Part shown: positions 31,437 to 41,925 of the stretch, piece by piece
Layout: every line of letters starts with the position of its first letter
Numbering within the stretch: position 1 is the first letter of the stretch
NCBI GenBank assembly: GCA_032622095.1
Contig: CP136069.1
Coordinates: 7,456,036-7,520,035, forward strand
Source: Siphonodentalium dalli
Taxonomy: Eukaryota > Mollusca > Scaphopoda > Gadilida > Siphonodentaliidae
Direction: 5' to 3'
Length of the DNA stretch: 64,000 nucleotides
Position numbers and translations under genes: made by a program
The notes under the pieces: model-generated
What the model saw: only the letters and a program-made list of their open reading frames with translations
Database searches by the model: none
Told to the model about the DNA's origin: nothing

Positions 31437-31862
31437 ATTACTAATTTTCTTGGCTTCGGGGGTGAAAGAATATTTTATTCGCGTCAAGGAAACAACCCAT
31501 CAAAGCTCAGAGTGATCAGATATCTATTTTTGAAATCTATTATTTTTCAGCCCCAATAATTCTAAATGGCCTAGGAAATGTCTACGAGAAGACTGTCTGG
31601 GACCAAATTGCAGATGAAGATGAATAACTCTAAAATCAAGTGGCTTTTTTGTGTCAGATATTTGACAAACCAGGAAAATGTCCGTGAACAAAATGTTGAT
31701 AAATAACAGGTCTCGGGAAATTTTTATACAAAAGTTGACTGTGGTTAGCATTATTTTTGGCGATTAATCGATTCTTATAACAAATGTGGTATTTAAAGAA
31801 AATTTGTCGTTATTGGAATCTGATGATATGGGGACCATTGATCATTCGGATTAGTACTTTTA
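31437..31862. mobile_element. Family D element, both halves, borders decayed
   Basis: TTTTCTTGGCTTCGGGGGTG to GGATTAGTACTTTTAA, with inner CCAGGAAAATGTCCGTGAAC and GTTGGAATCTGATGAT equivalents. It lies directly downstream of the zinc-finger gene on the minus strand. Confidence 0.55.
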
Positions 31863-31887
31863 ATATTTCGAAAAGAAAGGGTTAAGG

Positions 31888-31985
31888 CTTTGTTTTATGG
31901 TGTATTTTCCTATGATTTATCAGGTTTTATGGTGTATTTTTCTATGATTCAACATGTTCATGGTGTATTTTCCTATGATTCATCA
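31888..31985. repeat. Short repeats at the 3' end of zinc-finger gene A
   Basis: Three units of about 33-35 bp (TATGGTGTATTTTCCTATGA type), the innermost of which encodes the last residues of the protein (HRKIHHEHVES and stop, TAG at 31942-31944). The same units form a large array behind gene B. Confidence 0.75.
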
Positions 31986-33708
31986 TATTGCCACGAGTTG
32001 TGAATTGTTTTTCACAGCTATCACATGCATACGGTCGCACACCGGAATGAACTCTTTGATGAACTTTCAAGTTTTTCTTTTCTGAGAATCTCTTTAGACA
32101 CATCTCACATCCAAACGGCTTCTCTCCTGTATGTGTCCTGGTGTGTGATTTCAATTCGGCAAGAGTATTGAATATCTTACCACACTTATCACATTGATAA
32201 CTGTCTCGCTTACTGTGGGTATAGAGTTTATGTTTTCTAAGAATTGAATGATTTTTTAACTTTGCTCCACAAATTTCGCAAACACAATTCTGCCCCTCTG
32301 AATGTGAATTTTCTTTGTGATATTGCCAGTTCTGTTTAACAGTGAACTTCTTCCCACATATATCACATGTAAACTGAGGCAGAGTGTGGAGGTTGTTTTT
32401 TTCTTTTTTATGAGCATCCATGTGGGCTTTGTAATCCTTTCTGGATGTTGCCTTGAAACCACACAAATTACATGCGCGCTCGAATGACATATAGCAATCC
32501 GGATTGATGTAATTTATATCATTTTTATGAGTGTTCAAATGCTCCTTGTAGTCTTTTCTGGACGTTGCCGTGAAATCACAAATATTACATGCGTAAAAAT
32601 AGTATTCTGGATTTATGTATTTTATTGTTATATCATGGGTTTCCATGTGATCCTTATATCGCAGTTTAGATGTTGCCCTGAAGCCACATATATTGCATGC
32701 ACACATGAACGAAATATTGGATTCTGGATAATTTATTATTGTTGGATAACCTCCTACCAAAGGCAAGTTTTTAGTATCAATCACTGGCATCGGCAGTGGA
32801 ATGGTTGGAAACGGAGAGTGAGCATTGTCTACTGAGAACAGTGGCGGTGGCTTGAGAACAACGGAGGATGTGTTGGAATTCAATGGCTGGTTATCATTAT
32901 CACTCCAAGATTCCGGCACTTTTCCAACCACCTTATAAAGACTATTTGAATTATTTGGTGGCTGCATGACTGCGGAGGGTGTGTTTGGCGGTGTCGAACT
33001 CGATGATGGTTGGATGATTGTGGATGGTATGTTTGGCGGTGTCAAACTCGATGATGACTGAATGATTCTGGAGAGTGTGTTTGGCGGTGTCGAACTCGAT
33101 GATGGCTGGATAACAGCGGAGGGTGTGTTTGGCGGTGTCAAACTATTATTAGTCTCTGATTCCTTCACTTTTCCAACCAGCTGACAAAGAATATTAGAAG
33201 CCGTGATTGCACTGGTATTCGCTGTTGCCATAGTGATAGGATCTGAAGTCGCACATTGGTTCCCTGGTGATGATGTAGAGTCACAGTGGTTGCTTCCTGA
33301 CTCAGTAGAAACACTTGCAGAGGATATCGTGTTAGGAACTAACATCATATGCTGGCTCACAGAATGAGATGAGCATACATTTTCTGTAGATAAATGCTCG
33401 TTACACATCTGCTCATTGTTAGTGACCACCTCTTGGTAAGATTTTCCGCAGGAATGACAATCCGAAAAATAATTAAGGATTTCGCTATTACATGTATCAG
33501 AAGACTCAATGTCATATTTAGTTGGAATGGTGGATTCATTAAGGAATTTACTATTATCAGAAGATTCAGTGTCATATTTAGCTGGAATGGTACATTCATT
33601 AAGGATTTTGAAGTTATTAGAAGTCTCAACTTTGAAACATTTCACAGGGACGATAAACTCAGACCGTGAAGCTCCAGTTTTGAAATCTGATCTCTGTGCC
33701 GCATCCAT
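31942..33708 (-). CDS. C2H2 zinc-finger protein A, 588 aa, last exon
   Basis: Likely nuclear DNA-binding protein; no orthologue was recognised. Seen: start MDAAQRSDFKTG; a tandem pair of 20-residue units at about 30-70 (KILNECTIPAKYD / KFLNESTIPTKYD); a CxxC motif with a later Cys and His (CHSCGKSYQE, MCNEH) that might bind zinc in an unusual way; a Ser/Thr-rich stretch; four Pro/Ser repeats of about 16 residues at about 186-251 (TPPNTPSAVIQP); then eight C2H2 fingers from about residue 338 to 580. Fingers 1-3 share a CxxCxF-ATS form and are spaced by YINP-containing linkers; only fingers 6-7 have a TGEKPF linker. The ATG at 33708 lies eight bases after a strong splice acceptor (TTCTCTCTTTCCAG), so at least one upstream exon exists, probably non-coding. 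Paralogue B lies 20 kb away in the same orientation. The frame is intact, so the gene is probably functional. Confidence 0.85.
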   Translation of the reverse strand: MDAAQRSDFKTGASRSEFIVPVKCFKVETSNNFKILNECTIPAKYDTESSDNSKFLNESTIPTKYDIESSDTCNSEILNYFSDCHSCGKSYQEVVTNNEQMCNEHLSTENVCSSHSVSQHMMLVPNTISSASVSTESGSNHCDSTSSPGNQCATSDPITMATANTSAITASNILCQLVGKVKESETNNSLTPPNTPSAVIQPSSSSTPPNTLSRIIQSSSSLTPPNIPSTIIQPSSSSTPPNTPSAVMQPPNNSNSLYKVVGKVPESWSDNDNQPLNSNTSSVVLKPPPLFSVDNAHSPFPTIPLPMPVIDTKNLPLVGGYPTIINYPESNISFMCACNICGFRATSKLRYKDHMETHDITIKYINPEYYFYACNICDFTATSRKDYKEHLNTHKNDINYINPDCYMSFERACNLCGFKATSRKDYKAHMDAHKKEKNNLHTLPQFTCDICGKKFTVKQNWQYHKENSHSEGQNCVCEICGAKLKNHSILRKHKLYTHSKRDSYQCDKCGKIFNTLAELKSHTRTHTGEKPFGCEMCLKRFSEKKNLKVHQRVHSGVRPYACDSCEKQFTTRGNMMNHRKIHHEHVES

Positions 33709-33740
33709 TTTCACAGCTGGAAAGAGAGAAGATTTGATAT
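33709..33740 (-). promoter_or_regulatory. 3' splice site before zinc-finger gene A start codon
   Basis: On the minus strand: a pyrimidine tract CTTCTCTCTTTCCAG ending at the AG of 33718-33717, then CTGTGAAA and the ATG. The same arrangement (TTTTGTATTTCCAG, then CAGTGAAA and ATG) precedes gene B. Conservation in both paralogues argues that the site is used. Confidence 0.7.
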
Positions 33741-33779
33741 CAATTATTTGTATTCATAGCTAAAAGTACAGAAGCTGAT

Positions 33780-34554
33780 TTGATGGTCCCCATTTCTTGA
33801 AATGCCACTTCAGTTATTAGAATTGATTAATTTCCAAACAATAGTTAAAGACACGGTTGGCCTTGGCGGTGGGTATCCTGTGAAAATATCTCTACCCGTC
33901 AAAAACCGCCACAAACAGAAAGAACATCAAAATGTAGATAGACTTTGTCCGTATACAAATAAGAAATATCGCATAAACCGTATGTTATGGTCATATGTTT
34001 GACCATTGTTATGTAAACAAAAGCGTAAAAAGTTACTTTTCTGGTGTTTGTTTATATTATGATGGTAAACATAAAGAGCGTTCTTTGTTGGTGAATACCT
34101 GATATGGAACTAATAAAGAGCGTTTATGCCATTTGTGTGTGATTAGCCAGTAGCATTGTGCTGTCTTCTGTAACACAATCAGGCTCTTGCTTAGGTAAAA
34201 TACAGTAGGTCTTTTTTTTTATGATAACATGCTGTTTACGCGGTGGTCATGGTATATATGAACGGAACTGTATGCGTTTTACTGTTTACGGTGTTTGGAA
34301 CAAATATGAATATTTTCGACAATTAAGGCCGCACGTGCCTTTAAGCGGGAAGCATAGTTTTACTAGATTTTGCAGATTACCAAGAGAACAATCTATGCCT
34401 TTCTGCATGTATTTAATTTACTACTCTCCAGATATATTCATTGATACACCACTATGAAAATAATGTATACATTGCCATATATTTCATGCGTATTAAATAA
34501 TACATATACAAAGATATACCCAGCATTATCGATGAGATAGGCCCACATGAATAA
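33780..34554. other. Upstream region of zinc-finger gene A; intron or promoter
   Basis: 33780-33835 is a family D remnant (GATGGTCCCCAT, GAAATGCCACTTCAGTTAT) that is also found upstream of gene B at about 54500-54550, so it was there before the gene duplicated. The rest shows no gene or clear repeat border. Confidence 0.45.
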
Positions 34555-34850
34555 ACATATGTACTCAATCCAATTCAGATTCCAACAACAACATTTTTAG
34601 AAATGCCACTTCAGTTATCGGAATCGATTAATTTCCAAAAAATAATGCTAACAACAGTAAACTATAGTATAAAATTGCCGAAACATGTTATTTTAAAATC
34701 AACATGTTGTTGGACGAATTTTGGCCTTATTGTCAACACAAAGCCTCTTGATTTTAGAGTTACCCATCTTCATCTGCAATTTTGTCCTAAACCGTTGACT
34801 CGTCAATGTTTTACTGGGTCACAAATAAGTTTCGATGGTAAAAAATAATA
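34555..34850 (+). mobile_element. Family D left-arm fragment
   Basis: GTACTCAATCCAATTCAGAT with CCAACAACAACATTTTTAG, GAAATGCCACTTCAGTTATC and AACATGTTGTTGGACGAA. The TTAA border is not preserved. The sequence before it (CAGCATTATCGATGAGATAG) recurs before the family D piece at 61318. Confidence 0.55.
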
Positions 34851-34980
34851 GATTTCAAAAATCAATATCTAATAACTCTTGAGCTTTGACCTGGTAACCC
34901 AATTTGAACAAATTTGAATGATTTAAGAATGTTTTAAGAATTGCATAGTTCCCATTATTTTTGCATACCTAATACAAATA

Positions 34981-35425
34981 TGTGACCCGCCATATAAAAT
35001 ACAGTCGTAAGTCGGGATTTTTTTTACCCTGTGCCAATGCATTCTCTTATATATGCGAGTCGACCATAGGTCGCCTCGCATATATAAGAGAATGCATTGG
35101 CCTAACAATTTTTTACAATTTTAATAATTTTTTCTTGTATTCTTTAACAATTTTATAATTTCACCCATACAGAGCCCCAGACAGCACTCTTCTATATGTT
35201 TCTATATATGTGTGGGGCTCCCTGCAGGGTAATGGATGTTTTTTATTTTATGTCCTAAAAATTGTAAGAAACATTTATTTTAAAAAAATGATAAAAAATT
35301 GTTAGGCCAATGCATTCTCTTATATATGCGAGGCGACCTATGGTCGACTCGCATATATAAGAGAATGCATTGGCACAGGGTAAAAAAATCCCGACTTACG
35401 ACTGGATTTGATATGGCGGGTCACA
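34981..35425. mobile_element. TA-flanked hairpin element with TGTGACCCGCC ends, copy 2 (445 bp)
   Basis: TGTGACCCGCCATATAAAAT at the left, ATTTGATATGGCGGGTCACA at the right, TA on both sides. Two hairpin cassettes (about 35030-35102 and 35305-35378) and a central GAGCCCCAGACA/GTGGGGCTCCC hairpin. Very similar to copy 1 at 23528-23948. Confidence 0.85.
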
Positions 35426-35710
35426 TATGAATGATAAGATAGGACAGCAAGGATTGAATATATTTACAGTTAAACAAAATGCGTGTGGAATGTTGCATAC
35501 GGTTAACTCGTAGGTTAGCAGTTTCAAGGATAGAAAACTGTTGAAAAGCCTACGAGGACAACACCTTCAGCTTTATTAGAACATATTATGTAATGCATTA
35601 CCAAATTACCAGGCCATTATAAATAAGCATGCGGGATATCATATCATATTAATTGTGTAGTTTCAACAAGACATAACTGGAGCTACATGTATATGGAACA
35701 TGGTTGACTT

Positions 35711-35850
35711 AACCCTTTGAGTGCCAGGTCCGATTTTTGTATCGACCCATATACCCTGTGCCAATGCATTCTCTTATATATGTGAGTCGTATATATAAGA
35801 GAATGCATTGGCCTAATATTTTTTTTTTTTACAATTTTAATAATTTATTC
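35711..35850 (+). mobile_element. Partial hairpin element with TTAACCCTTTGAGTGCC end
   Basis: A left end TTAACCCTTTGAGTGCC followed by one shortened hairpin cassette (35757-35815, loop reduced to GTGAGTCGTAT). No right end was found. This is a further end type carrying the same hairpin. Confidence 0.55.
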
Positions 35851-36289
35851 TTAACAAACATCCAAAAATACGATTCCTAGAAAATAGGCAACTTTAACCC
35901 AAAGTCTTTCAGACTGATGGGTATGGAATATGTTTATTTAATAACTCAATTTGATATGTTTAGGGGTGTTGATTAATATAAATTAAATGGCTTTGGACAT
36001 ACATGACAATTGTTTTGTAAAAATTCTCAACAATCATTTGTTAAATTTTCTGATAGTTAGGCACTGAAGCATGTATGATAATTGGATGAAACATTGATGA
36101 TTTGTGGGAAGGTGCAGGTACATGTAGGTTATGACTTTTTAGCAGGTTGAATATTGCTCACATACAGGGAACTCATGCTTTAACGCAACATGTTATAACT
36201 ACTCAATTCTACATGAATTTGCTAAATTATACCAGGAATCAATCATATATAATAGTCTGTTGTTTTATTCATTAGTTCATTAAAGGTAC
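35851..36289. other. Non-coding, nothing recognised
   Basis: AT-rich; no gene, no repeat borders seen. Confidence 0.45.
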
Positions 36290-36520
36290 TCAATCCGATT
36301 AAGCACCTCTAAATTACTATTTCTTCGGCTTCAGGGTAAAAATATTTGATACGAGTCAAGGAACACACCCTCAAAGCTCAGAGTGATCAGATATAGATTT
36401 TTGAAAATTGAATTTTTTTTAGATCTGGTCCACTTCCACGAGCTCAAACGGACAAATTACGGACAAATTGCAGGTGTAAGATGGATAACTCTAAAATCAA
36501 GTGGTTAGTACTAACAATAA
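36290..36520 (+). mobile_element. Left arm of family D MITE
   Basis: TTAAAGGTACTCAATCCGAT at 36290, ATTACTATTTCTTCGGCTTC, TTTGATACGAGTCAAGGAA. It breaks off before the inverted repeat at 36594. Confidence 0.6.
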
Positions 36521-36593
36521 TAAAAGTGTCCCCCGAAAAAGTGGCTTCATTGTGGGCATCAGAAGTTTTCTGAAAAAAATAACAGAGGACTCC

Positions 36594-36754
36594 TTGAATT
36601 TGTGAATAAGATGAAGAATATTTATTAGATGTTATTTATTAAGTCAATCAAAATAATATATATATATATAGGTGCTAACTAATGTAAAATATCATTAGAT
36701 TGACTTAATAAATAACATCTAATAAATATTCTTCATTTTATTCACAAATTTAAG
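36594..36754. repeat. Long inverted repeat with TA-rich loop
   Basis: Arms of about 55 bp (TTGAATTTGTGAATAAGATG and ATTTATTAAGTCAATC at left; GATTGACTTAATAAAT and CATTTTATTCACAAATTTAA at right) around a (TA)n loop. The right arm abuts the retrotransposon fragment. Confidence 0.75.
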
Positions 36755-36755
36755 A

Positions 36756-37151
36756 AGTTCTTCTTGCACACGAGAATATTTATTGCCATTTGATTTGCAC
36801 CAATTAAGAAGAAGCACCGAACTCAGAACCAGAGGACATAACTATAAATTATTTCTGGAAGGAGGAAACAGGGATGTGAGGAAATACTCATTCAGCCTAA
36901 GAGTGGTGGAGCCATGGAATCATCTAACAGAAAAAGTGGTCTATGCAGTAGACATGAACACATTCAAAAACAATCTTGATTACCATTGGCAGGACCAAGA
37001 AATTAAATTCAATTTCAAGGCTGAGTTGAGGCTGACAGACCCTGATACTATCAGTCAAACAAAAAACAAAAATTCAGGAGAGTTCGGAGAAACAGAAGAT
37101 GAAGAATCAGAGGTGGATATAGTGGCATCTATAGAAGCCAGCGTCCAATAA
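36756..37151 (+). pseudogene. 5'-truncated non-LTR retrotransposon ORF, C-terminal tail
   Basis: The frame up to the stop at 37151 lacks an ATG and reads PFDLHQLRRSTELRTRGHNY, RKYSFSLRVVEPWNHL, VVYAVDMNTFKNNLDYHW, followed by an acidic tail. The pattern RGHxYKLF, RKxxFSxRVVxxWN and NxFKxxLDxxW is the conserved region downstream of the reverse transcriptase domain in CR1/Jockey-type retrotransposons. The reverse transcriptase and endonuclease are missing, as expected of a 5'-truncated insertion. No target duplication was identified. Confidence 0.75.
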
Positions 37152-37585
37152 CAATATAAGGTTACATATAAAGGTTACCAAGTGAACTTGGTGCATATAT
37201 AATTGATAGAACAGACCTATATTATGATGATCGTGTCGTTATTTGTTTAAAATATGTATCAATTGACATATACGCACCCGTTCCCTCATTAAAATCAACA
37301 TATTTTAGGGGACATCCGCGAATTCTGGGACCTCCGCAAAGTGACCTCCGCAAACAGGGATCTACTGCAAATCATCGTACCCCTCACAAGGAGTAAAATA
37401 CATATGTGGTCTTCAGTCAACTTCAAGTCACTACAGGAAAAACAACAACATGATACATGTTCTTTGTTCGAGCTATCGAGGAGTGTAACAGCCTAGAGGA
37501 TAGCACATGCGAGGAAACAAATGACAAAACAACATAGTCCCCCCCACAGCGCAAACACAGTCGAGAGGCTCCAGCGCTGAAACAC
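37152..37585. repeat. Non-coding; holds piece of a dispersed repeat
   Basis: 37381-37460 (CAAGGAGTAA, TGTGGTCTTCAGTCAACTTC, AACAACAACATGA) resembles 63138-63200. Together with 39360-39670 it suggests one older repeat broken by two later insertions. CCTCCGCAAA occurs twice near 37330-37365. Confidence 0.4.
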
Positions 37586-37982
37586 ATCTACTCTTGAGTG
37601 CCTAACAAAAGTACAGGGTGGAATAATAGTACAGGTTGGAAAATGTCGCGTAACTGAATAATAGTACAGGGCGGAATAAACGTACAGACTGGAAATATTA
37701 GTACCATACATCCCAACAAAACGCACCATCTGACTGGTTTACTGATGCCATGTGACAGAAATAGTTTCGATGGATAGCCAGGTCTGTGAATCTACAGTGT
37801 GCTGATCACTGTCAACAATCAAGAGTTCATTTATCTATGAATAACACAATTTAAGATTGGTGAATTATTTCTTTTGGTTAATTTAATAAACGTACAGAAC
37901 CAAATAACGATCGTACAGGTGGGAATTTTACCTCGATTTTAATAATCGTACATGTATGTTTATTAGGCACTCAAGAGTAGAT
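37586..37982. mobile_element. MITE with ATCTACTCTTGAGTGCC ends (397 bp)
   Basis: ATCTACTCTTGAGTGCCTAA at the left and TTAGGCACTCAAGAGTAGAT at the right. Inside are several GTACAG-GGAATAAT motifs, in direct order on the left (37617, 37630, 37675) and inverted near the right end. Target duplication not resolved. Confidence 0.7.
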
Positions 37983-37994
37983 ACAGATACAAAT

Positions 37995-39345
37995 GCTGAA
38001 GGGGTCACTCTCACCAAAAAAAGTGCTGAAGCCAGTGAAGGGTACACAGGATTTGTGATCGGCACGAACACCATTACTTAAATTGTTTAATATTCATTGG
38101 AAGTAAACAATTATTCTCTAACGGTGTCAGACCGATTCTCCGAAGACCTATTACTACGAAGGCCCACAACTCCGAAGACCCGATTCTCCGACGGCCCACA
38201 ACTCCGAAGACCCGATTCTCCGACGGCCCATAACTCCGAAGATCCGATTCTCCGAAAGCCCATAACTCCGAAGGGCCGATTCTCCGAAGACCTATAACTC
38301 CGAAGACCTATAACTCCGAAGGGCCGATTCTCCGACGGCCCATAACTCCGAAGGTCCGATTCTCCGAAGATTTTGTTTTATCGGGGTATTATCGTTTACT
38401 AAATAGTGTACAGCTCCAGTGGCGAAGCCAAGGGGTCCCAAAATTCCTACTGCCCCCATTAAACCTCTACTTGCTATTTCAGACAATATGGGCACCTACC
38501 AAAACATGTCCAATGTCATGTAAACGCCCGGAAATCGTTCATGGGGCATCAAAATATTCAAACTTTTCCTACTGCCCCGACCTAAATGGGAATCCTGGCC
38601 CGCCACTGACTATACACCAGATACTATAACGTTACGTTGGCCCATGAGATGCCAGAGTAAAATGTACAGGGGTGAACGGGGAAGAACCTGTGCATGTTAG
38701 GCTACTCTGACATTCTTGCAGCGTTTCGTTATAATATACCCGGTGCACACCAGTGGCAGAGCCAGGATTCCCATTTAGGGGTGCACATTAATTAGCATAT
38801 GTGGGGGATATATCATGCATATGATATGCTGAAAGCATATCACGAAGGCCTGATTTGGGGAGCGCATGCATGGGAGGGGTCGCCCCCAATCGTTGGTCCG
38901 GGGGCTCCCCTGGGCAGGAACACTGTGAGTGTGAATATTTGAATGCCTAGGAGGGATTTCCGGACGTTTACATGACATTTGACATGTTTTTTGGGGGGGC
39001 GGTCTTCCCTAGGGCCCATTGACTCCGCCACTGGACTGTACACTATTTAATAAGCGATAAAACATGATCTTTGGAGAATCGGACCTTCGGAGTTATAGAC
39101 CTTCGGAGTTATGGGCTTTCGGAGAATCGGAGCGTCGGAGAATCAGACATTCGGAGAATTGGACCTTCGGAGTTATGGGTCTTCGGAGAATCGCTACGTA
39201 ACCTCTCTAACAGAAATCATGGCAGATACGAAAACTGAATGCCTTTAGAACGACATTTCAAACCCTGTCTACCCTTCAGCACATATTGAAAATCCTGTGT
39301 AGCCTTCGGCACTTTATTTGGTCAGAGTGACCACTTCAGCGATAC
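37995..39345. mobile_element. Foldback (FB-like) element with tandem repeats inside its arms (about 1.35 kb)
   Basis: Outer arms: GCTGAAGGGGTCACTCT and AGTGCTGAAG at left pair with CTTCGGCACTTTATTTGGTC and AGAGTGACCACTTCAGC at right. Next inward, about 38130-38370 is a tandem array of CCGATTCTCCGAAG and CCATAACTCCGAAG units; 39068-39195 is the same array reversed (CTTCGGAGTTATGGG, CGGAGAATCGG). Further inward TTTATCGGGGTATTATCG-TTTACTAAATAGTGTACA pairs with TGTACACTATTTAATAAGCG. Arms made of short tandem units are the hallmark of Drosophila FB and Galileo elements. No coding frame. Confidence 0.7.
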
Positions 39346-39359
39346 AAAATTACAAATGT

Positions 39360-39670
39360 CAATCATTGATGTCAGATGGTCAAACGAAAAAAAAATCGCG
39401 TTTGAACTTATTCTGATTGGAGGAAAACAACAGTCGTAAAAGTTCAAATATAAAAAGACAAATTATCATCGAGCCACAATTTGAGCATACATTATTAGTC
39501 CCGAGCATCAAACTATAGGCCTACCGATATCACGCCAAAAAATACTTTAAAACAGTCATGGAACGAATTCTTAATTTTTTTGGTCTGCGATAACGTTGCC
39601 ACTTATTAAGCTATGACGAATAATATGTTCCAGTTCATTAATGATGTGCAACTATGCATTGGGGCCTGAG
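39360..39670 (+). repeat. Dispersed repeat, copy 1
   Basis: AGTCGTAAAAGTTCAAAT, CAAAAAATACTTTAAAACAG, GATAACGTTGCCACTTATTA and GTTCCAGTTCATTAATGA are all found again at 63290-63960. This copy is uninterrupted at the point where copy 2 holds the element 63474-63928. Confidence 0.65.
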
Positions 39671-39682
39671 TCAGACTGGGTG

Positions 39683-39750
39683 TTGACGCCACATCCGTCC
39701 AATCTCGCTACTCTCATGAGAGTAGCGAGATTGGACGGATGTGGCGTCAA
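39683..39750. repeat. Perfect 68-bp palindrome
   Basis: TTGACGCCACATCCGTCC to CTCATGAG and back to GGACGGATGTGGCGTCAA without loop or mismatch. Weak complementarity (GACTGGGTG against CAAGACTGAGTG) continues outside. Confidence 0.85.
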
Positions 39751-39912
39751 GACTGAGTGTAGCCTGGGGGCTCATATCCATTATTGTAATTAGACAGTAT
39801 GTATTCAAACTATGTTGAGTGGGGCTATGTTTGAAATCTCATAGGCCTATCACTTCCCCGTCAAATAAATGTTCGTCTGTTTTTTTTAGAATGTTTTGAT
39901 CATATAAGTGTC

Positions 39913-41925
39913 GGCGCACACGATCCCGGTTGTCCCCGATTTATTCGGCTGCCGGATAAATCGGGAACAACCGGGATCGTGTGCGCCTAACTTTGGGCCG
40001 GTTTTTGTTGGATCCGATTTAATCGGACAGATCAATCTCAGTTTAATTTCATCCGGCTCGTGACGATGGCAACGCGCATGTTTTGCTTGTCACATGACCA
40101 AAATATCATTCAAAATGTCGGGTTTAGCAGCGACCGCTATTCGAAAATTATATCAAGAATTCTTATTAAGCGACAAGGAAAAACGGCTGGTAGAACCACT
40201 GGGGGGAAACTGTTTCACAAGAATCGATTCTATCGCCTATCGGGTTCCGTCTCTATCGAATTAAGTCCCGTCTCTTTCGCGACTTGAAACAAATGTTTTC
40301 AAAGTTTTGACCTCCATTTATACACTAAATGTTAAAACAGCACGTATTTTACAAAAAATATCGCTAGATTGTGTCTTTGTGCGTAATTATTACTCGTTTT
40401 TATTTGTTTTGACAATCGGTAAAAGCCGATGTTCAACTGCGAGGTATGATTAATAAGCGATAAAACATGATCTTTGTGTTTGTGTGCATTTCCTTTGTAA
40501 ATTAAGCAGCATTTTGATGCTCCTTTTATCGGCCTTTTTACCTTTTAATTAGACTGAAATATGTCTTATTGTATGATCGAACACCAGGACACGATTACAG
40601 CACAGCTCTCGGTGGCTCCTCACAGTAAAAGCCCTCAAATTAATCCACCAAAAGAGGCAACGCAATGTTCCGATTCTAATGTGATTTTTATGTTCACGAT
40701 CGGTTCTTTCGCCCCCCCCCCCATTTAATGCAATATTATATTCGACCAGATAGTTCATTTGTGTTTCTAGTTGCCATATTACCATATATGGTTCAAACTA
40801 TAGTCACAGCAACACCAATATGAGGTTTTCAGTAGTCCCAAAGCATCATACGTTGGATATTAAAGATGATCGGTCGATCATCTTTAATATCTGACCTATG
40901 ATCGTTTGGGACCACTAAAACTCATCTATTGATTTACTATGGCTACATTTTAAACCATATATGACCATGTATTGTCATTGGGCAACTATAGATGTACAAT
41001 CAAATAATCTGATCGAATATGAATGTACTGTAAACAGGAACGAAAGAACCGATCGTGAACATAAACATCACAATAGAATCGGAACCTTTTGTTGCTTTTT
41101 GAGGCACTAATTTGAAGGACTTGTACGGCGAGGAACCGTCGGGATGTATTGTGTTATAATTATCTAATGTTCAACCATAAAATTTGACAAGTTTCAGTCC
41201 AATTTAAAGTTGACAAGGCTGATAATCTGAGCATCAAAGTGCAGCTTAATTTTCATGGGAAATGCACCCAAATGCACTACGTCTCTAACTGTGCACAACA
41301 TGCAGCCGATTTTGCATTACTGTCACCAATAAACACGTATAAAGACAAAATCTGTCGATTGCTGTTATTGGAGAATACATTCTGTTTTGACATTCAGTCT
41401 ATAAACAACGGTCAAAACTTTGAAAATATGTTTTAGAAATCGCGAAAGAGTCGGAACTTAATTCGATAGATACGGAACCGGAAGGGCGATAGAATCGATT
41501 CTGGTGAAACAGTTTCCCCCCAGTGAGAACTATGTGCAGAAAATAGGTGCCCGTATATAATAATCGCAACAAGAGGGCGGCAGCTGTGGAAAGGTAGATT
41601 ACGCCAATTTACGGCTATTGGCAGTATTCACTGTGTTGCCCGGGACCTCAATATATTATTATTAATATATTTATTTAGTCTATTATTAATAAATATTAGT
41701 CTTTAGAAATACATATTAATATAAATCACCATGACTATTTATAGTAAATGTCTAGATAGGCTGACCACACCAGTTGGCTATTTACTACAGCTGCACAGTG
41801 ACCATAGCATGCATATGACCAGAGTGAAAATCGGACTCGTGTGCGCTGAACCCCCGATTTTATCGGGCCCGATTTATCCGGCAGCCGGATTTACCGGACA
41901 CAATCGAGATCGTGTAAATCCAAAC
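39913..41925. mobile_element. Older element with terminal hairpins around a giant foldback
   Basis: The left end is a strong hairpin at 39913-39987 (GGCGCACACGATCCCGG and its complement). The right end at about 41846-41920 carries GTGTGCGCTG, CCCGATTTATCCGGCAGCCG and GATCGTGTAAAT, related to the left end in inverse orientation. The foldback element 40197-41525 fills most of the inside. Confidence 0.5.
40197..41525. mobile_element. Giant foldback element, inverted repeat from end to end (1329 bp)
   Basis: Ends CACTGGGGGGAAACTGTTTC and GAAACAGTTTCCCCCCAGTG; AGAAC flanks both sides (40192-40196, 41526-41530). The arms continue inward: CTATCGAATTAAGT against ACTTAATTCGATAG, AACGCAATGTTCCGATTCTA against AGAATCGGAACC, ATGTTCACGATCGGTTCTTT against AAAGAACCGATCGTGAACAT, and meet at ATTAAAGATGATCGGTCGAT at about 40860-40890. 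CACTG ends with a 5-bp duplication resemble Transib or CACTA-like elements, but class is not settled. The 64- and 75-codon frames inside are not conserved between the arms. Confidence 0.8.

Noticed and set aside
40060..40287. Short plus-strand frame at the edge of the giant foldback
   Set aside because: It crosses the 5-bp duplication and the terminal repeat, so it cannot be an ancestral gene.
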